Made by a program: the position numbers and the translations under genes
Part shown: piece by piece, positions 22,748 to 31,401 of the stretch
How the letters are laid out: each line of letters begins with the position of its first letter
Position numbering within the stretch: position 1 is the stretch's first letter
The notes under the pieces: model-generated
The model's input: only the letters and a program-made list of their open reading frames with translations
What the model was told of the DNA's origin: nothing
The model's database searches: none
NCBI GenBank assembly: GCA_038250235.1
Contig: JBBSCO010000028.1
Coordinates: forward strand, 1-36,153
Length of the DNA: 36,153 nucleotides
DNA from: JAAUTS01 sp038250235
Lineage (GTDB): Bacteria; Verrucomicrobiota; Verrucomicrobiia; Methylacidiphilales; JAAUTS01
Direction: 5' to 3'

Positions 22748-23731
22748 ATGATTCTTCCACCATCCAGTGAAAACATTGCCCGGGCCGCCGATGCGTTGCG
22801 GCGGGGGGAATGTGTCGGCATGCCAACCGAAACTGTTTACGGATTGGCTGGTGACGGAATGAATCCAGTGGCCGTGGCAAGGATTTTTGACATCAAAAAA
22901 AGACCTTCGTTTGATCCCCTCATCCTGCATGTGGCTTCGGCTTACGACCTTTCTGGAATTGTTAAAAGTGTTCCGGAAACGGCGCAGAAATTGATGCAGC
23001 GTTTTTGGCCCGGTCCTTTGACCTTGATTCTTCCAAGAAATACGTCTGTTCCCGAACTCGTCACAGCCGGACTGGATACGGTGGCCGTGCGCTGCCCGGA
23101 TCACCCGGTGGCCCAGGATCTCCTCAGGCATTTCGGGGGACCTTTGGCAGCACCGAGTGCCAATCCATTCGGGCGTCTGAGCCCGACATTGGCGGAAGCG
23201 GTGGAGGACGAATTGGGTGGAAAAATAGCCATGACCCTGGATGGCGGTGCCTGCCGTGTGGGGGTTGAGTCCACGATTGTTGATTGTAGGGGAGCCGGAG
23301 TCAATGTTCTCCGGTTGGGGGCCGTTTCCGTGGAGGAACTGGAAAGAACGGCCGGTCCGGTGCAAGTCATCAAGAATAACACTTTAGTAGCTCCAGGCAT
23401 GTTGGAGAACCATTACGCGCCACGGACAAACTTGTATCTCTGTGAAAGTCTTGAAGCGGGGCCACTTCCGCCGGGGGCAGCGGGGCTGGCCTTCTCAGGC
23501 GGACCGGCCCACAGGCAGAGGAAAGTCCTCAGTTCCGCAGGAGATTTACGGGAGGCTGCGACATTCCTTTTCGCGTTTCTGAGGGATCTCGACCGTTGCG
23601 GAGCGACCTTGATTCTGGCGGAGCGTGTGCCTGAACAGGGATTGGGAAGCGCCATCAATGACCGGCTGAAAAAAGCCAGCACGGGAACCGCGTCCTGGGG
23701 GGCTGCGGGCTGGGTGTTGTCTCAAAAATAG
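22748..23731 (+). CDS. tsaC: L-threonylcarbamoyladenylate synthase (Sua5)
   Basis: A 327-residue enzyme that makes threonylcarbamoyl-AMP from threonine, bicarbonate and ATP for t6A37 in tRNA. Key residues lie in RRGECVGMPTETVYGLAGDG (Thr27-Tyr31), KKRPSFDPLILHV (Lys50-Arg52, with KKRP where KxRP is usual), and LAAPSANPFGRLSPT. The length shows that the C-terminal Sua5 domain is present (residues about 210-327), so this is the long Sua5 form rather than the short YrdC form. Its stop lies three bases from that of convergent thrB. The ATG at 22748 has only a pyrimidine-rich upstream sequence. Confidence 0.92.
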   Translation: MILPPSSENIARAADALRRGECVGMPTETVYGLAGDGMNPVAVARIFDIKKRPSFDPLILHVASAYDLSGIVKSVPETAQKLMQRFWPGPLTLILPRNTSVPELVTAGLDTVAVRCPDHPVAQDLLRHFGGPLAAPSANPFGRLSPTLAEAVEDELGGKIAMTLDGGACRVGVESTIVDCRGAGVNVLRLGAVSVEELERTAGPVQVIKNNTLVAPGMLENHYAPRTNLYLCESLEAGPLPPGAAGLAFSGGPAHRQRKVLSSAGDLREAATFLFAFLRDLDRCGATLILAERVPEQGLGSAINDRLKKASTGTASWGAAGWVLSQK

Positions 23732-23734
23732 CGG

Positions 23735-24628
23735 TCAGAGGGGGAGGATTTTGACCCCTTCGTTGTCGGCTTTCAGAACATGAACCGCCTCAATGCTGGA
23801 AGAATACAGGTCCGACCATGCTCTAACAAGGGATTGGGGCTCTTCGAGGGTCAGTGCCATCAGGGTTGAGCCGGATCCGCTGATAAAAGCCCCCAAGGCC
23901 CCTTTTTCCCCGGCCAAGGCCAGGGCTTCCATGCAGCCTGGAATGAGCGGGGCGCGGTAAGGTTGGTGCAGAGTGTCGCTGAAATGACCCTTCATCAGGG
24001 AGTAGTTCCGTGTGGCAAAGGCGGCGACAATCTGTGAGGTATTCTGAAGATTCAGGATGACATTTTTCAGCGGAATATCCCTGGGCAGGACGCTCCGGGC
24101 TTTTTTGGTTTCGACCTCAAAGTCCGGAACAAGGGCGACAAAAGTCAGCGCGGGATCTACTTCCGTCCGGAACCAGCCCTTTTCCGAGCAGGCGGCGAAC
24201 CCGCCCAAGGCGGCCGGGACGGCATTGTCAGGATGTCCCTCCAGAGTGATGACGAGGCGCAGGATCTTTTCCGCGGAGAGGGGAAACACATGGAAAGCAT
24301 TCAAGGCGGTCAATAAACCAAGGCGCACCGTGACACTGCTGCCCAGCCCGCGTGAGCGCGGAACCTCCCCGGTGATTCCAACATGAAAGGCTTGTGGAGG
24401 CAGGTTTAAGGTCTGATAAAAAAGCGAAGCGGCCTCCCCCATAAAACTGTCAGGCCAGGATTCGGCACTGTCCTGGAGCGTGATCCGGTTGTAGAGCTGC
24501 ACGGCAACTCCAAGGACATCAAAGCCGGGGCCGAGATTGGCGGTGGTGGCGGGGACTTGTACGGTAATGGGCTTCACGTTTTTGTGGATTGGGGTGGAAT
24601 CAGTCTCAGACTGCGGATTCCTCGGCAA
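23735..24628 (-). CDS. thrB: Homoserine kinase
   Basis: A 297-residue GHMP-family kinase that phosphorylates homoserine in threonine biosynthesis. The N-terminal VQVPATTANLGPGFDVLG and the ATP loop VPRSRGLGSSVTVRLG (GLGSS 94-98) are diagnostic. LEGHPDNAVPAALGGFA follows, and the C-terminal loop is AFISGSGSTLMAL. The start at 24628 overlaps hemB by 23 bases. A GTG near residue 18 (before KPITVQVPA) is an alternative that would remove most of the overlap. No other threonine genes are adjacent. The pairing with hemB is positional only. Confidence 0.92.
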   Translation of the reverse strand: MPRNPQSETDSTPIHKNVKPITVQVPATTANLGPGFDVLGVAVQLYNRITLQDSAESWPDSFMGEAASLFYQTLNLPPQAFHVGITGEVPRSRGLGSSVTVRLGLLTALNAFHVFPLSAEKILRLVITLEGHPDNAVPAALGGFAACSEKGWFRTEVDPALTFVALVPDFEVETKKARSVLPRDIPLKNVILNLQNTSQIVAAFATRNYSLMKGHFSDTLHQPYRAPLIPGCMEALALAGEKGALGAFISGSGSTLMALTLEEPQSLVRAWSDLYSSSIEAVHVLKADNEGVKILPL

Positions 24629-25607
24629 TGGCTTTGGCGAAATAGGTCAGGATGATATCCGCACCGGCCCGACGGATTGCGAGGAGGGATTCATCGCGGG
24701 CGGCCTTGAGATCCAGCCACCCTTTGTCGGCAGCGGCGTGGATCTGGGCGTATTCGCCGGAGACCTGATAGGCTGCCAGGGGGAGATGTGTTTTTGTCCG
24801 CAGGGCATAGAGGATGTCCAGGTAGAGTCCCGCCGGTTTGACCATGAGGATGTCCGCCCCCTCCTCTTCGTCGAGCAGGGCTTCCAAAAGGGCTTCACGG
24901 CTGTTGGCTGGATCCAGTTGATAGCTTCTTTTGTCCAGGCAGCTCTTTCCGCCGGAACTGCGGCTGCCCACGGCGTCACGGAAGGGGCCGTAATAGGCAG
25001 AGGCAAATTTGGAAGAGTAGGCCAGGATGCCGGTGTTGTAGAATCCGGCTCCGTCCAGGGTTGTGCGGATGGCCCGCACGCGGCCGTCCATCATATCGGA
25101 GGGGGCCACATAATCCACGCCGCTCCGCGCCTGAAGCAGGGCCATCCGGGCGAGAATCTGCACGGTGGGATCGTTGGCGACGTCCCCTTCGGGGTCGAGC
25201 ACACCGTCATGTCCATGGGAAGTGTAGGGATCGAGGGCGACATCGGTGATGAGAGTCATGCCAGGCACTGCAGCCTTGATGGCGCGGATGCTGCGGTTGA
25301 TGAGGTTGTCGGGGTTAAGGGCTTCTGTGCCTTCCGGATTTTTTGATCCGGGAGGCTGGCAGGGAAAAAGGGCGACGGCTTTGATGCCGAGCTCCCAGAG
25401 GGTGACTGTTTCCTGGATCAGGTCATCCGGGGAAAGTCGTTGGATGCCAGGGAGGGAGTCGATGGGTTCCGGTGAGGAAAGGCCCTCCTTGACAAAGAGA
25501 GGCATGACCAGGTTATCCAGGCCGAGGCGGGTTTCCCGCAGGAGGGAACGGATGGAGGGGGTCCGCCGGTTGCGTCGTGGGCGGGAGAGATGGTGTGGGG
25601 CTGTCAC
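24606..25607 (-). CDS. hemB: Delta-aminolevulinic acid dehydratase (porphobilinogen synthase)
   Basis: A 333-residue TIM-barrel enzyme that condenses two 5-aminolevulinate molecules into porphobilinogen for haem and related tetrapyrroles. The Schiff-base lysines are Lys200 (LAYSSKFASAYYGPFRDA) and Lys257 (ADILMVKPAGLYLD). The metal-site region is DVALDPYTSHGHDG (122-135), with Asp at the positions that are Cys in zinc enzymes. This marks the aspartate-rich, magnesium-dependent class known from Pseudomonas. Translation starts at a GTG (25607). The next gene upstream on the same strand ends 29 bases away. Confidence 0.94.
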   Translation of the reverse strand: MTAPHHLSRPRRNRRTPSIRSLLRETRLGLDNLVMPLFVKEGLSSPEPIDSLPGIQRLSPDDLIQETVTLWELGIKAVALFPCQPPGSKNPEGTEALNPDNLINRSIRAIKAAVPGMTLITDVALDPYTSHGHDGVLDPEGDVANDPTVQILARMALLQARSGVDYVAPSDMMDGRVRAIRTTLDGAGFYNTGILAYSSKFASAYYGPFRDAVGSRSSGGKSCLDKRSYQLDPANSREALLEALLDEEEGADILMVKPAGLYLDILYALRTKTHLPLAAYQVSGEYAQIHAAADKGWLDLKAARDESLLAIRRAGADIILTYFAKAIAEESAV

Positions 25608-25636
25608 GGTGTGGTTATGCCTTGGATGTTAGGAAT

Positions 25637-26128
25637 TTATTTGGCCCCGGAAATTGCGGCAAGCACGAGAATGCCGACGTAAACCAAAATAAAGAGAAGT
25701 GTGATGCCCAGCGTGATATAGCCCATGATCAGACCTGCCTGGGCCATTCCTTTGCCGTGTAGGGTGGAATTTCTTTTGATTTCAGCCAGGGCCAGATGTC
25801 CGGTAATGACGGGGATCAATCCCAAAAGTCCACAGCAGAAAATACCGGGAAGACTGATGATACCGCTTACCAGGGAGACAATGGCCAGAACACTTTCCTG
25901 CCTTTGCGCTGCCATCGGAGGTGGGGAGGCAAGGGAAGGGGGAACCTGTGGCTCTGTGGTAAGGTTGGGTGGAGGAAGCACGGAAGAGGCTTTGACCCAG
26001 TCGCCCATCCCTTCTTCCCAGACCAGATCATCGGGGCGGATCTGTCCCTGCCAGTAAAGGTTTTGGATGGTGGCGGCATCAACAGGCCCTTTTCTTTGGC
26101 CTTCATGGGCATAATACCAATGTTTCAT
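25637..26128 (-). CDS. GYF-domain and DUF4190 membrane protein
   Basis: A 163-residue protein. Residues 1-50 form a GYF_2 domain (HWYYAHEGQRKGPVDAAT, then GQIRPDDLVWEEGMGDWVKA), a fold that binds proline-rich peptides in eukaryotes. A proline-rich linker follows, then two hydrophobic segments of the DUF4190 type (AIVSLVSGIISLPGIFCCGL and AGLIMGYITLGITLLFILVY) around a small soluble loop with GHLALAEIKR. This combination is common in Verrucomicrobiota and Planctomycetes, and its function is unknown. The start overlaps the DUF2752 gene stop by four bases, so they form an operon. Confidence 0.8.
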   Translation of the reverse strand: MKHWYYAHEGQRKGPVDAATIQNLYWQGQIRPDDLVWEEGMGDWVKASSVLPPPNLTTEPQVPPSLASPPPMAAQRQESVLAIVSLVSGIISLPGIFCCGLLGLIPVITGHLALAEIKRNSTLHGKGMAQAGLIMGYITLGITLLFILVYVGILVLAAISGAK

Positions 26129-26691
26129 CGTAAGGTATGTTTTTCCACCCGGGTTTGCTCAGCAGGGCTGGGGGAAGTATTTTCCGGTTTGAGCTTAAAG
26201 TAAAGTCCCTCCGTGTTCAACAGTTCCGGCTTGGGGGAATAGAGTGCGCTATAAACCTGTGCGATCCAAATGGCCATAAACAATAAAACCCCTAGAAAAA
26301 GCCTCCTGGGCGAAAAATGAACTTTCGGAAGGAAAACCCGTCCATGGTAAAGTTCAAAGGACATGAAAGCCACAAGGGCCAGTGCGAGGGCAAGGGAGGG
26401 CAGGGCCAGCCAATTGTAATATAGAGCCTTGTCCAGATTGCCCTGCAGCAGGTAGTGCGTAGCGCGTGTTCCGCCGCAGAGGGGGCAGGGGAGGCCGGTC
26501 ATTCGCGGGAAAGCGGACAGTCCCCAGCGGCCCAAGGGCTGTTTTTCAGGGTTAAGAACCCATGCGTAGGCGATGAACCCCGTAATGGCCAGGATACCCC
26601 AGAAGCGGATCTGGCGCTGGTTGGGTGACAAAGGGAGCCTGGGAACCCGGGACATAGATGCAGGTTTAGGCTTGTGACGGGAACGCGTCAA
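26125..26691 (-). CDS. DUF2752 membrane protein
   Basis: A 188-residue polytopic membrane protein. The DUF2752 hallmark is present: GLPCPLCGGTRATHYLLQGN followed by LDKALYYNWLALP, i.e. C-P-x-C-G-x-T-R and N-P/N-W-L. Three or four helices are seen (FWGILAITGFIAYAWVL, LPSLALALALVAFMSF, FLGVLLFMAIWIAQVY). Function unknown in the family. An internal ATG at residue 13 (26655) is an alternative start. It is divergent from the SUF operon and coupled by four bases to the GYF/DUF4190 gene downstream. Confidence 0.82.
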   Translation of the reverse strand: MTRSRHKPKPASMSRVPRLPLSPNQRQIRFWGILAITGFIAYAWVLNPEKQPLGRWGLSAFPRMTGLPCPLCGGTRATHYLLQGNLDKALYYNWLALPSLALALALVAFMSFELYHGRVFLPKVHFSPRRLFLGVLLFMAIWIAQVYSALYSPKPELLNTEGLYFKLKPENTSPSPAEQTRVEKHTLR

Positions 26692-26750
26692 TCGTAAGAA
26701 GTTCCTTCGGATTAGGGGTTTGTGCAGAAAAAAAGTCCCATTTTTTTATT

Positions 26751-26778
26751 TTGCCTATCCTTGGTGGTGCTCTATAGT
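26751..26778 (+). promoter_or_regulatory. Candidate sigma-70 promoter placing sufC as a leaderless start
   Basis: A -35-like TTGCCT (26751-26756) and a -10 TATAGT (26773-26778) are 16 bases apart. Only seven bases (T-rich plus C) separate the -10 box from the sufC ATG at 26786, so transcription would begin at or next to the initiation codon. No Fur- or IscR-like site was recognised. Confidence 0.5.
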
Positions 26779-26785
26779 TTTTTTC

Positions 26786-27550
26786 ATGAACTCTTTGGAA
26801 ATTAAGAACCTGCATGCGAACATCGAGGGGCGTGAGATCCTGAAAGGATTGAATCTCAGTCTTAAAAAGGGACAGGTTCACGCCATTATGGGGCCCAACG
26901 GCTCCGGCAAAAGCACCCTGGCCAAGGTCATGGCAGGGCATCCAAGCTACGAAGTGACCGCCGGTGAAGTTCTTCTTGATGGTCAGAATATAATGGAATT
27001 GGAACCTGACGTCCGTGCCCGCCTGGGCCTTTTCCTCGCTTTCCAATACCCCAGCGAAATCCCCGGCGTAACCATCGCCAACTTCATCCGTGCCGCCCTG
27101 CAGGCCCGCCTGCCTGAAGGTGAGGAAATCGACGCGGTGGACTATTACCAAAAGCTTTACGCCAAAATGGATCTTTTGGATATGAACCGGGCTTTCACGG
27201 CCCGCTCTGTCAATGACGGCTTCTCCGGTGGCGAGAAAAAGCGCTGTGAGATCCTACAGATGTCCATGCTGGAACCAAGTTACGCGGTTCTGGATGAGAC
27301 GGACAGCGGTCTCGACATTGATGCGTTGCGCATTGTTTCGGAAGGGGTCAACCGCATGCGGGGTCCCGGAATCGGGATGTTGGTCATCACCCATTACCAG
27401 CGTCTTCTGGATCACATTGTTCCGGATTTTGTGCATGTCATGGCGGACGGACAGATCATTCGCAGTGGCGGTAAAGAGTTGGCTTTGGAACTGGAAGAGA
27501 GGGGTTACGATTGGCTTTTGAAGCAAGAATCCGTGCCTGCTGTTTCCTGA
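26786..27550 (+). CDS. sufC: Fe-S cluster assembly ATPase SufC
   Basis: A 254-residue ABC-type ATPase that drives conformational change in the SufBCD scaffold for iron-sulfur cluster assembly. Walker A is MGPNGSGKSTLAKVMAGHP, with PSEIPGVTIANFIRAAL in the Q-loop region. The signature is GFSGGEKKRCEILQM, Walker B ends in AVLDETDSGLD, and the switch His is in VITHYQRLLDHI. The ATG at 26786 gives the standard family N-terminus (SLEIKNLHANIEGREILKGL); the open frame upstream to 26720 is not family sequence. It is the first gene of a seven-gene plus-strand operon. Confidence 0.95.
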   Translation: MNSLEIKNLHANIEGREILKGLNLSLKKGQVHAIMGPNGSGKSTLAKVMAGHPSYEVTAGEVLLDGQNIMELEPDVRARLGLFLAFQYPSEIPGVTIANFIRAALQARLPEGEEIDAVDYYQKLYAKMDLLDMNRAFTARSVNDGFSGGEKKRCEILQMSMLEPSYAVLDETDSGLDIDALRIVSEGVNRMRGPGIGMLVITHYQRLLDHIVPDFVHVMADGQIIRSGGKELALELEERGYDWLLKQESVPAVS

Positions 27551-27591
27551 ATAATACTTGGTAAATACCTGAACCCCGTGTAACTTACATT

Positions 27592-28998
27592 ATGAGCATC
27601 AAACCAGAGCTGGATTTTGAAATGGATAACGGAAATTTTTCCTTTCCAGAGAATTATGCCTTTGACGCCGGCTACGGTCTGAATGAGGGCGTCGTCAATT
27701 ACATTTGTGATGTCAAGGGAGACCCTGACTGGGTGCGTGAATTCCGTCTGAAAGCGCTGGAGATTTTTCGCAAGAAACCGAACCCGACGCATTGGGCGAG
27801 CAAGGACTTGGAAAACATTCATTTCGATAAAATCCGGTATTACCTGGCCAAAGGTCAGCAGGCCAAACGGAATTGGGAAGACGTTCCCGATGACGTGAAG
27901 AGAACTTTTGAACGTCTGGGCATTCCCGAGAAGGAACGCAAATTCCTTGCCGGGGTCGAAGCGCAGTTCGACAGCGAAGCCGCTTACTCCAACATGAAAG
28001 ACGCGCTGTCCGATCAGGGGGTTATTTTTGTCGGAAGCAAAGAGGGGCTTGATAAGTACCCCGAGATCTTCCGCCCATGGTTTGGTAAAGTGATCCCCAC
28101 CGCAGACAATAAATACTCGGCCCTGAACAGCGCGGTTTTCAGCGGCGGAAGCTTTATTTACGTCCCCAAGGGCGTCAAAGTAAAACATCCTCTTCAGGCT
28201 TATTTCCGCATCAACGCGGAAAATTTCGGGCAGTTCGAACGCACGCTTATCATTGCCGATGAAGGTGCCGAGTTGACCTACATGGAAGGCTGCACTGCGC
28301 CCAAGTTCGAAACAGCGACCCTGCATAGTGCCGTGGTGGAACTGGTGGCGCTGAAGGGTGCCAAGCTTCAATACATTACCGTCCAGAACTGGAGTGCCAA
28401 CGTTTTCAACCTGGTGACCAAACGGGCACTGGCAATGGAAGAGGCTGAAGTCAAATGGATCGACTGCAATATCGGTTCACGTCTGACCATGAAATATCCC
28501 GGCGTCATTCTCAAGGGACGCAAAGCACGCGGAGAGGTGATCAGCATCGCTTTGGCCAACAACGGACAGCATCAGGACACCGGCGCCAAAATGATCCATG
28601 CCGCAGATGAAACCACCAGCAACATTGTTTCCAAGAGCATCAGCATCGGCAAAGGCCGTTCCTCCTACCGTGGTCTGGTGCATATTCCCCGTCATCTCAA
28701 AGGTTGTAAAAATAACACCGAGTGCGATGCTCTGCTGATCAATTCGGATTCCCGCACCGACACTTATCCGGCCATCACGGTTCGGGGTGAAAGCAACTCC
28801 GTCCAGCATGAAGCGAGCGTCAGCAAGGTTAGTGCCGAGCAGATCTTCTACATGCAACAGCGCGGTCTGAGCGAAGGACAGGCCATGAGCCTGAGTGTCA
28901 ATGGATTCGTCAACGACTTGGTCAACCAGTTCCCCATGGAATACAGCGTGGAACTCAAGCGCTTAATCGACCTTGAAATGGAAGGGTCGGTTGGTTAA
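27592..28998 (+). CDS. sufB: Fe-S cluster scaffold protein SufB
   Basis: A 468-residue SufB, the cluster-building subunit of the SufB-SufC2-SufD scaffold. The family features are the N-terminal FPENYAFDAGYGLNEGVV, the middle GSFIYVPKGVKVKHPLQAYF, and the conserved KNNTECDALLINSD, where Cys378 corresponds by position to the essential Cys of E. coli SufB. QHEASVSKVSAEQIFYMQQR and GLSEGQAM follow. It starts 41 bases after sufC without a clear Shine-Dalgarno. Transcription with sufC, the ferredoxin and sufD is likely from the spacing. Confidence 0.95.
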   Translation: MSIKPELDFEMDNGNFSFPENYAFDAGYGLNEGVVNYICDVKGDPDWVREFRLKALEIFRKKPNPTHWASKDLENIHFDKIRYYLAKGQQAKRNWEDVPDDVKRTFERLGIPEKERKFLAGVEAQFDSEAAYSNMKDALSDQGVIFVGSKEGLDKYPEIFRPWFGKVIPTADNKYSALNSAVFSGGSFIYVPKGVKVKHPLQAYFRINAENFGQFERTLIIADEGAELTYMEGCTAPKFETATLHSAVVELVALKGAKLQYITVQNWSANVFNLVTKRALAMEEAEVKWIDCNIGSRLTMKYPGVILKGRKARGEVISIALANNGQHQDTGAKMIHAADETTSNIVSKSISIGKGRSSYRGLVHIPRHLKGCKNNTECDALLINSDSRTDTYPAITVRGESNSVQHEASVSKVSAEQIFYMQQRGLSEGQAMSLSVNGFVNDLVNQFPMEYSVELKRLIDLEMEGSVG

Positions 28999-29033
28999 GT
29001 CTTTCCGCTAACATTCAATTCGAAAAGAGATTT

Positions 29034-29267
29034 ATGGCTGACATTGCAAACAAGTATCCTGATAACGTTGGTGGGAAATTCTACGTGGACAACCAGTGCA
29101 TCGACTGTGACCTGTGCCGCGAAACCGCTCCGGCCAACTTTACCCGCAACGATGACGGGGGTCATTCCTATCTTTACAAACAACCGGAGAGCCCTGAGGA
29201 AGAGGTGCTCTGCAAAGAAGCCATGGAAGGCTGTCCTGTCGAGGCCATCGGGAACGACGGCAACTGA
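29034..29267 (+). CDS. Single [4Fe-4S] ferredoxin embedded in the suf operon
   Basis: A 77-residue ferredoxin with three clustered cysteines in DNQCIDCDLCRETAP and the fourth in MEGCPVEAIG, enough for one [4Fe-4S] cluster. The insert between the third and fourth cysteine (GGHSYLYKQPESPEEEVL) is typical of the FdxD/short-chain single-cluster type. Its position between sufB and sufD suggests that it donates electrons during cluster assembly, or is an early client of the machinery. This is inference from location. An AGAG a few bases ahead of the ATG may serve as a weak ribosome-binding site. Confidence 0.88.
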   Translation: MADIANKYPDNVGGKFYVDNQCIDCDLCRETAPANFTRNDDGGHSYLYKQPESPEEEVLCKEAMEGCPVEAIGNDGN

Positions 29268-29371
29268 ATTTCAAAAACCGGCACGTAGGGCGCGTGGTCT
29301 TGTGCCACGCGCCCGGTTTGTTCAAGGGGGAAACCTCCTCCGGTTTTGACAAAACTTATTACAAACGTGTT

Positions 29372-30802
29372 ATGCCATTGGTTCTCAATCCTGAAGTTGA
29401 AGAAACTGCCGAAGCAGAGGGTGATATCTGCATGATTGCGGGTCGTTCCTTACGGGAAGGGCCTGTCGCTTCCGGGCGTTTTACCGCTGCCTGGACTGAG
29501 CAGCAGCAGCAAGCCTGGGCACTTTACCAGAGTCTGCCGATGCCCAGGCGCAAGGACGAAGACTGGCGTTTTGCCAACGTTAGAGCACTGGATCTTGAAC
29601 CCTTCCAGATCCTTCCGATCCTGAAGGAAAAAGACCGCAGTCTTGCTCTGGAAACATCGCTGGCCAATCCCGAATCTCTGGCTTCCGCTGTCTTTCTGAA
29701 CGATCAGGAGATCTCATTTTCGAAGCTTCCCAAGGAATGGAGCGACAAAGGAGTTCTGTGGGAATCCCTTGAATCGGCCGCGGCCAATCACCCGGAACTT
29801 CTCCAGAAGTATTTCATGTCCAATCCCAGCAAGTTGGGGTCGGAAAAATTCACCGCATTACATAAAGCCTTTTGTCAGGCAGGGACAGTTCTTTATGTTC
29901 CCAAAGGGGTGCATCTGGACAAGCCTCTGGTGGTGAACCACAACGTCGCTGGCAAAAATGCCGCTGTTTTCCCGCATACCTTGGTTATAGCGGAAGAAAA
30001 TAGCCGGGTGTTTTTTGTGGAATACTTCCGCAGCCTTGATCAGCAACCCGCCTTCGCCTGCGCTGTAAATGATCTTATTGCCGCTCCGGGAGCACGGCTG
30101 GATTACCTGGCTGTCCAGCTCTGGAGTGAGCAGAGTCTTTCCTTCCAGCTCGGTTCCACCCTGGTGAAAAAGGATTCTTCCAGCAAAGTTTTTCATGTGA
30201 ACATCGGCGGCGGATTCGCCCGCGTTGAAACCCACTCCCGCCTGCTTGGCAGCGGGGGCCGCAGCGAGATGCTGGCTCTGACCGTGGCGCACGACCGCCA
30301 GGAATTCGATCAACGAACCCTTCAGGATCACCAGGCACCGCATACCTGGAGCGATCTTCTTTTCAAGAACACCCTGAACCATCGATCCAAGACCATTTTC
30401 AAAGGACTGATCAAAGTGGAACGTGGAGCCTTCCAGACGGATGCCTACCAGAAAAACCGGAACCTGTTGCTTAATCCCGAAGCTGAGGCCGACTCCATGC
30501 CCGGTCTGGAAATTGAGAACGATGACGTAAAATGCACGCATGGAGCCACCACAGGCCAGATCGACGAGGAAGAGATGTTCTACATGCAGGCCCGCGGAAT
30601 TACACCCGCCATGGCCAAGTATCTCATCGGCCTTGGTTTCTGTGAAGAAGTGCTTCAACGTTTCGGACACGAAACCATCAACGATTCCATCCGCGGCCTG
30701 ATCGACGACAAATTCCGCCGCTCCTCCAAAGTTAAAATGGATGTTTCCAAGCTTGAAAGCATTGATGAAACGGATGTCCGCAGTTTGCAGGGAACCGAGT
30801 AA
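29372..30802 (+). CDS. sufD: Fe-S cluster assembly protein SufD
   Basis: A 476-residue SufD, the SufB-like partner in the SufBCD scaffold. The N-terminal segment contains SLPMPRRKDEDWRFANVRAL, which is characteristic. The core has AGTVLYVPKGVHLDKPLVVN, and the C-terminal region carries NDDVKCTHGATTGQIDEEEM, with His in the position conserved in SufD, then FYMQARGITPAMAKYL. The ATG at 29372 was preferred because the open-frame extension to 29294 covers what looks like untranslated leader. It follows the ferredoxin gene by about 100 bases. Confidence 0.93.
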   Translation: MPLVLNPEVEETAEAEGDICMIAGRSLREGPVASGRFTAAWTEQQQQAWALYQSLPMPRRKDEDWRFANVRALDLEPFQILPILKEKDRSLALETSLANPESLASAVFLNDQEISFSKLPKEWSDKGVLWESLESAAANHPELLQKYFMSNPSKLGSEKFTALHKAFCQAGTVLYVPKGVHLDKPLVVNHNVAGKNAAVFPHTLVIAEENSRVFFVEYFRSLDQQPAFACAVNDLIAAPGARLDYLAVQLWSEQSLSFQLGSTLVKKDSSSKVFHVNIGGGFARVETHSRLLGSGGRSEMLALTVAHDRQEFDQRTLQDHQAPHTWSDLLFKNTLNHRSKTIFKGLIKVERGAFQTDAYQKNRNLLLNPEAEADSMPGLEIENDDVKCTHGATTGQIDEEEMFYMQARGITPAMAKYLIGLGFCEEVLQRFGHETINDSIRGLIDDKFRRSSKVKMDVSKLESIDETDVRSLQGTE

Positions 30803-30862
30803 GCCCGACTCCGGCGGCACCGCGACGGGTGGCCTTGCCTGCATCCGCTTCGGCAATAGGAT

Positions 30863-31399
30863 ATGACAATTTCTCCCGCTATCACGATGAAGGAACTTCA
30901 GGAGCAGGTGCTTGGAGCCAGAAGAACCTTGTTCCGGCATTATCATATCGGCGGGTGCAGCAGTTGCGGATTCAGTCCGGACGAAACGCTTGACGGCGTC
31001 TGTTCAAGAAACGGCAATCTGGATATATCGCAGGTGATCGGGGTGCTTCAGCAAGGGTATGAGGAGGAACGGAAATTGTTCATTCAACCGGAGCAACTCC
31101 AGCAGTGGATAGAGGAAGGCAGGCCTTTGCTTTTGGTGGACGTGCGGTCAAAGGACGAATACGAAGCAGTGCGGATTGAGGGATCCGTGCATTTTGATCA
31201 GGATCTCATGCAGCAATGGATGAAAGAGCAGAACCCCGAAGGTTTGGTGGTTTTTTATGATCACCAGGGAAAAAATGTCCTGGATGCGGCCTCCTATTTT
31301 GCCGGACACGGATTTCAACAGATCAAATGCCTGGAAGGCGGAATTGATGCATGGGCTTTGCAATTGAACCCTGCGATGCCACGCTATGTGCTGGAGTAA
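30863..31399 (+). CDS. CxxC domain plus inactive rhodanese-like protein of the suf operon
   Basis: A 178-residue protein with two parts. Residues 20-65 hold FRHYHIGGCSSCGFSPDETL followed by VCSRNG, a small cysteine-containing module resembling DUF1858 (Cys32, Cys35, Cys47). Residues 75-170 form a rhodanese fold (LLLVDVRSKDEYEAVRIEGS, then DAASYFAGHGFQQIKCLEGG). At the active-site loop, where rhodanese has a catalytic Cys, the sequence is VVFYDHQGKN, with Asp133. So a persulfide cannot form there, and any sulfur chemistry must use the N-terminal cysteines. The gene lies 60 bases after sufD and two before the scaffold gene, so it is probably an accessory factor of cluster assembly. Confidence 0.8.
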   Translation: MTISPAITMKELQEQVLGARRTLFRHYHIGGCSSCGFSPDETLDGVCSRNGNLDISQVIGVLQQGYEEERKLFIQPEQLQQWIEEGRPLLLVDVRSKDEYEAVRIEGSVHFDQDLMQQWMKEQNPEGLVVFYDHQGKNVLDAASYFAGHGFQQIKCLEGGIDAWALQLNPAMPRYVLE

Positions 31400-31401
31400 T
31401 C

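Noticed and set aside
27505..28371. Minus-strand open frame of 288 codons across sufB
   Set aside because: Antisense to a well-conserved SufB, with no recognisable domain.
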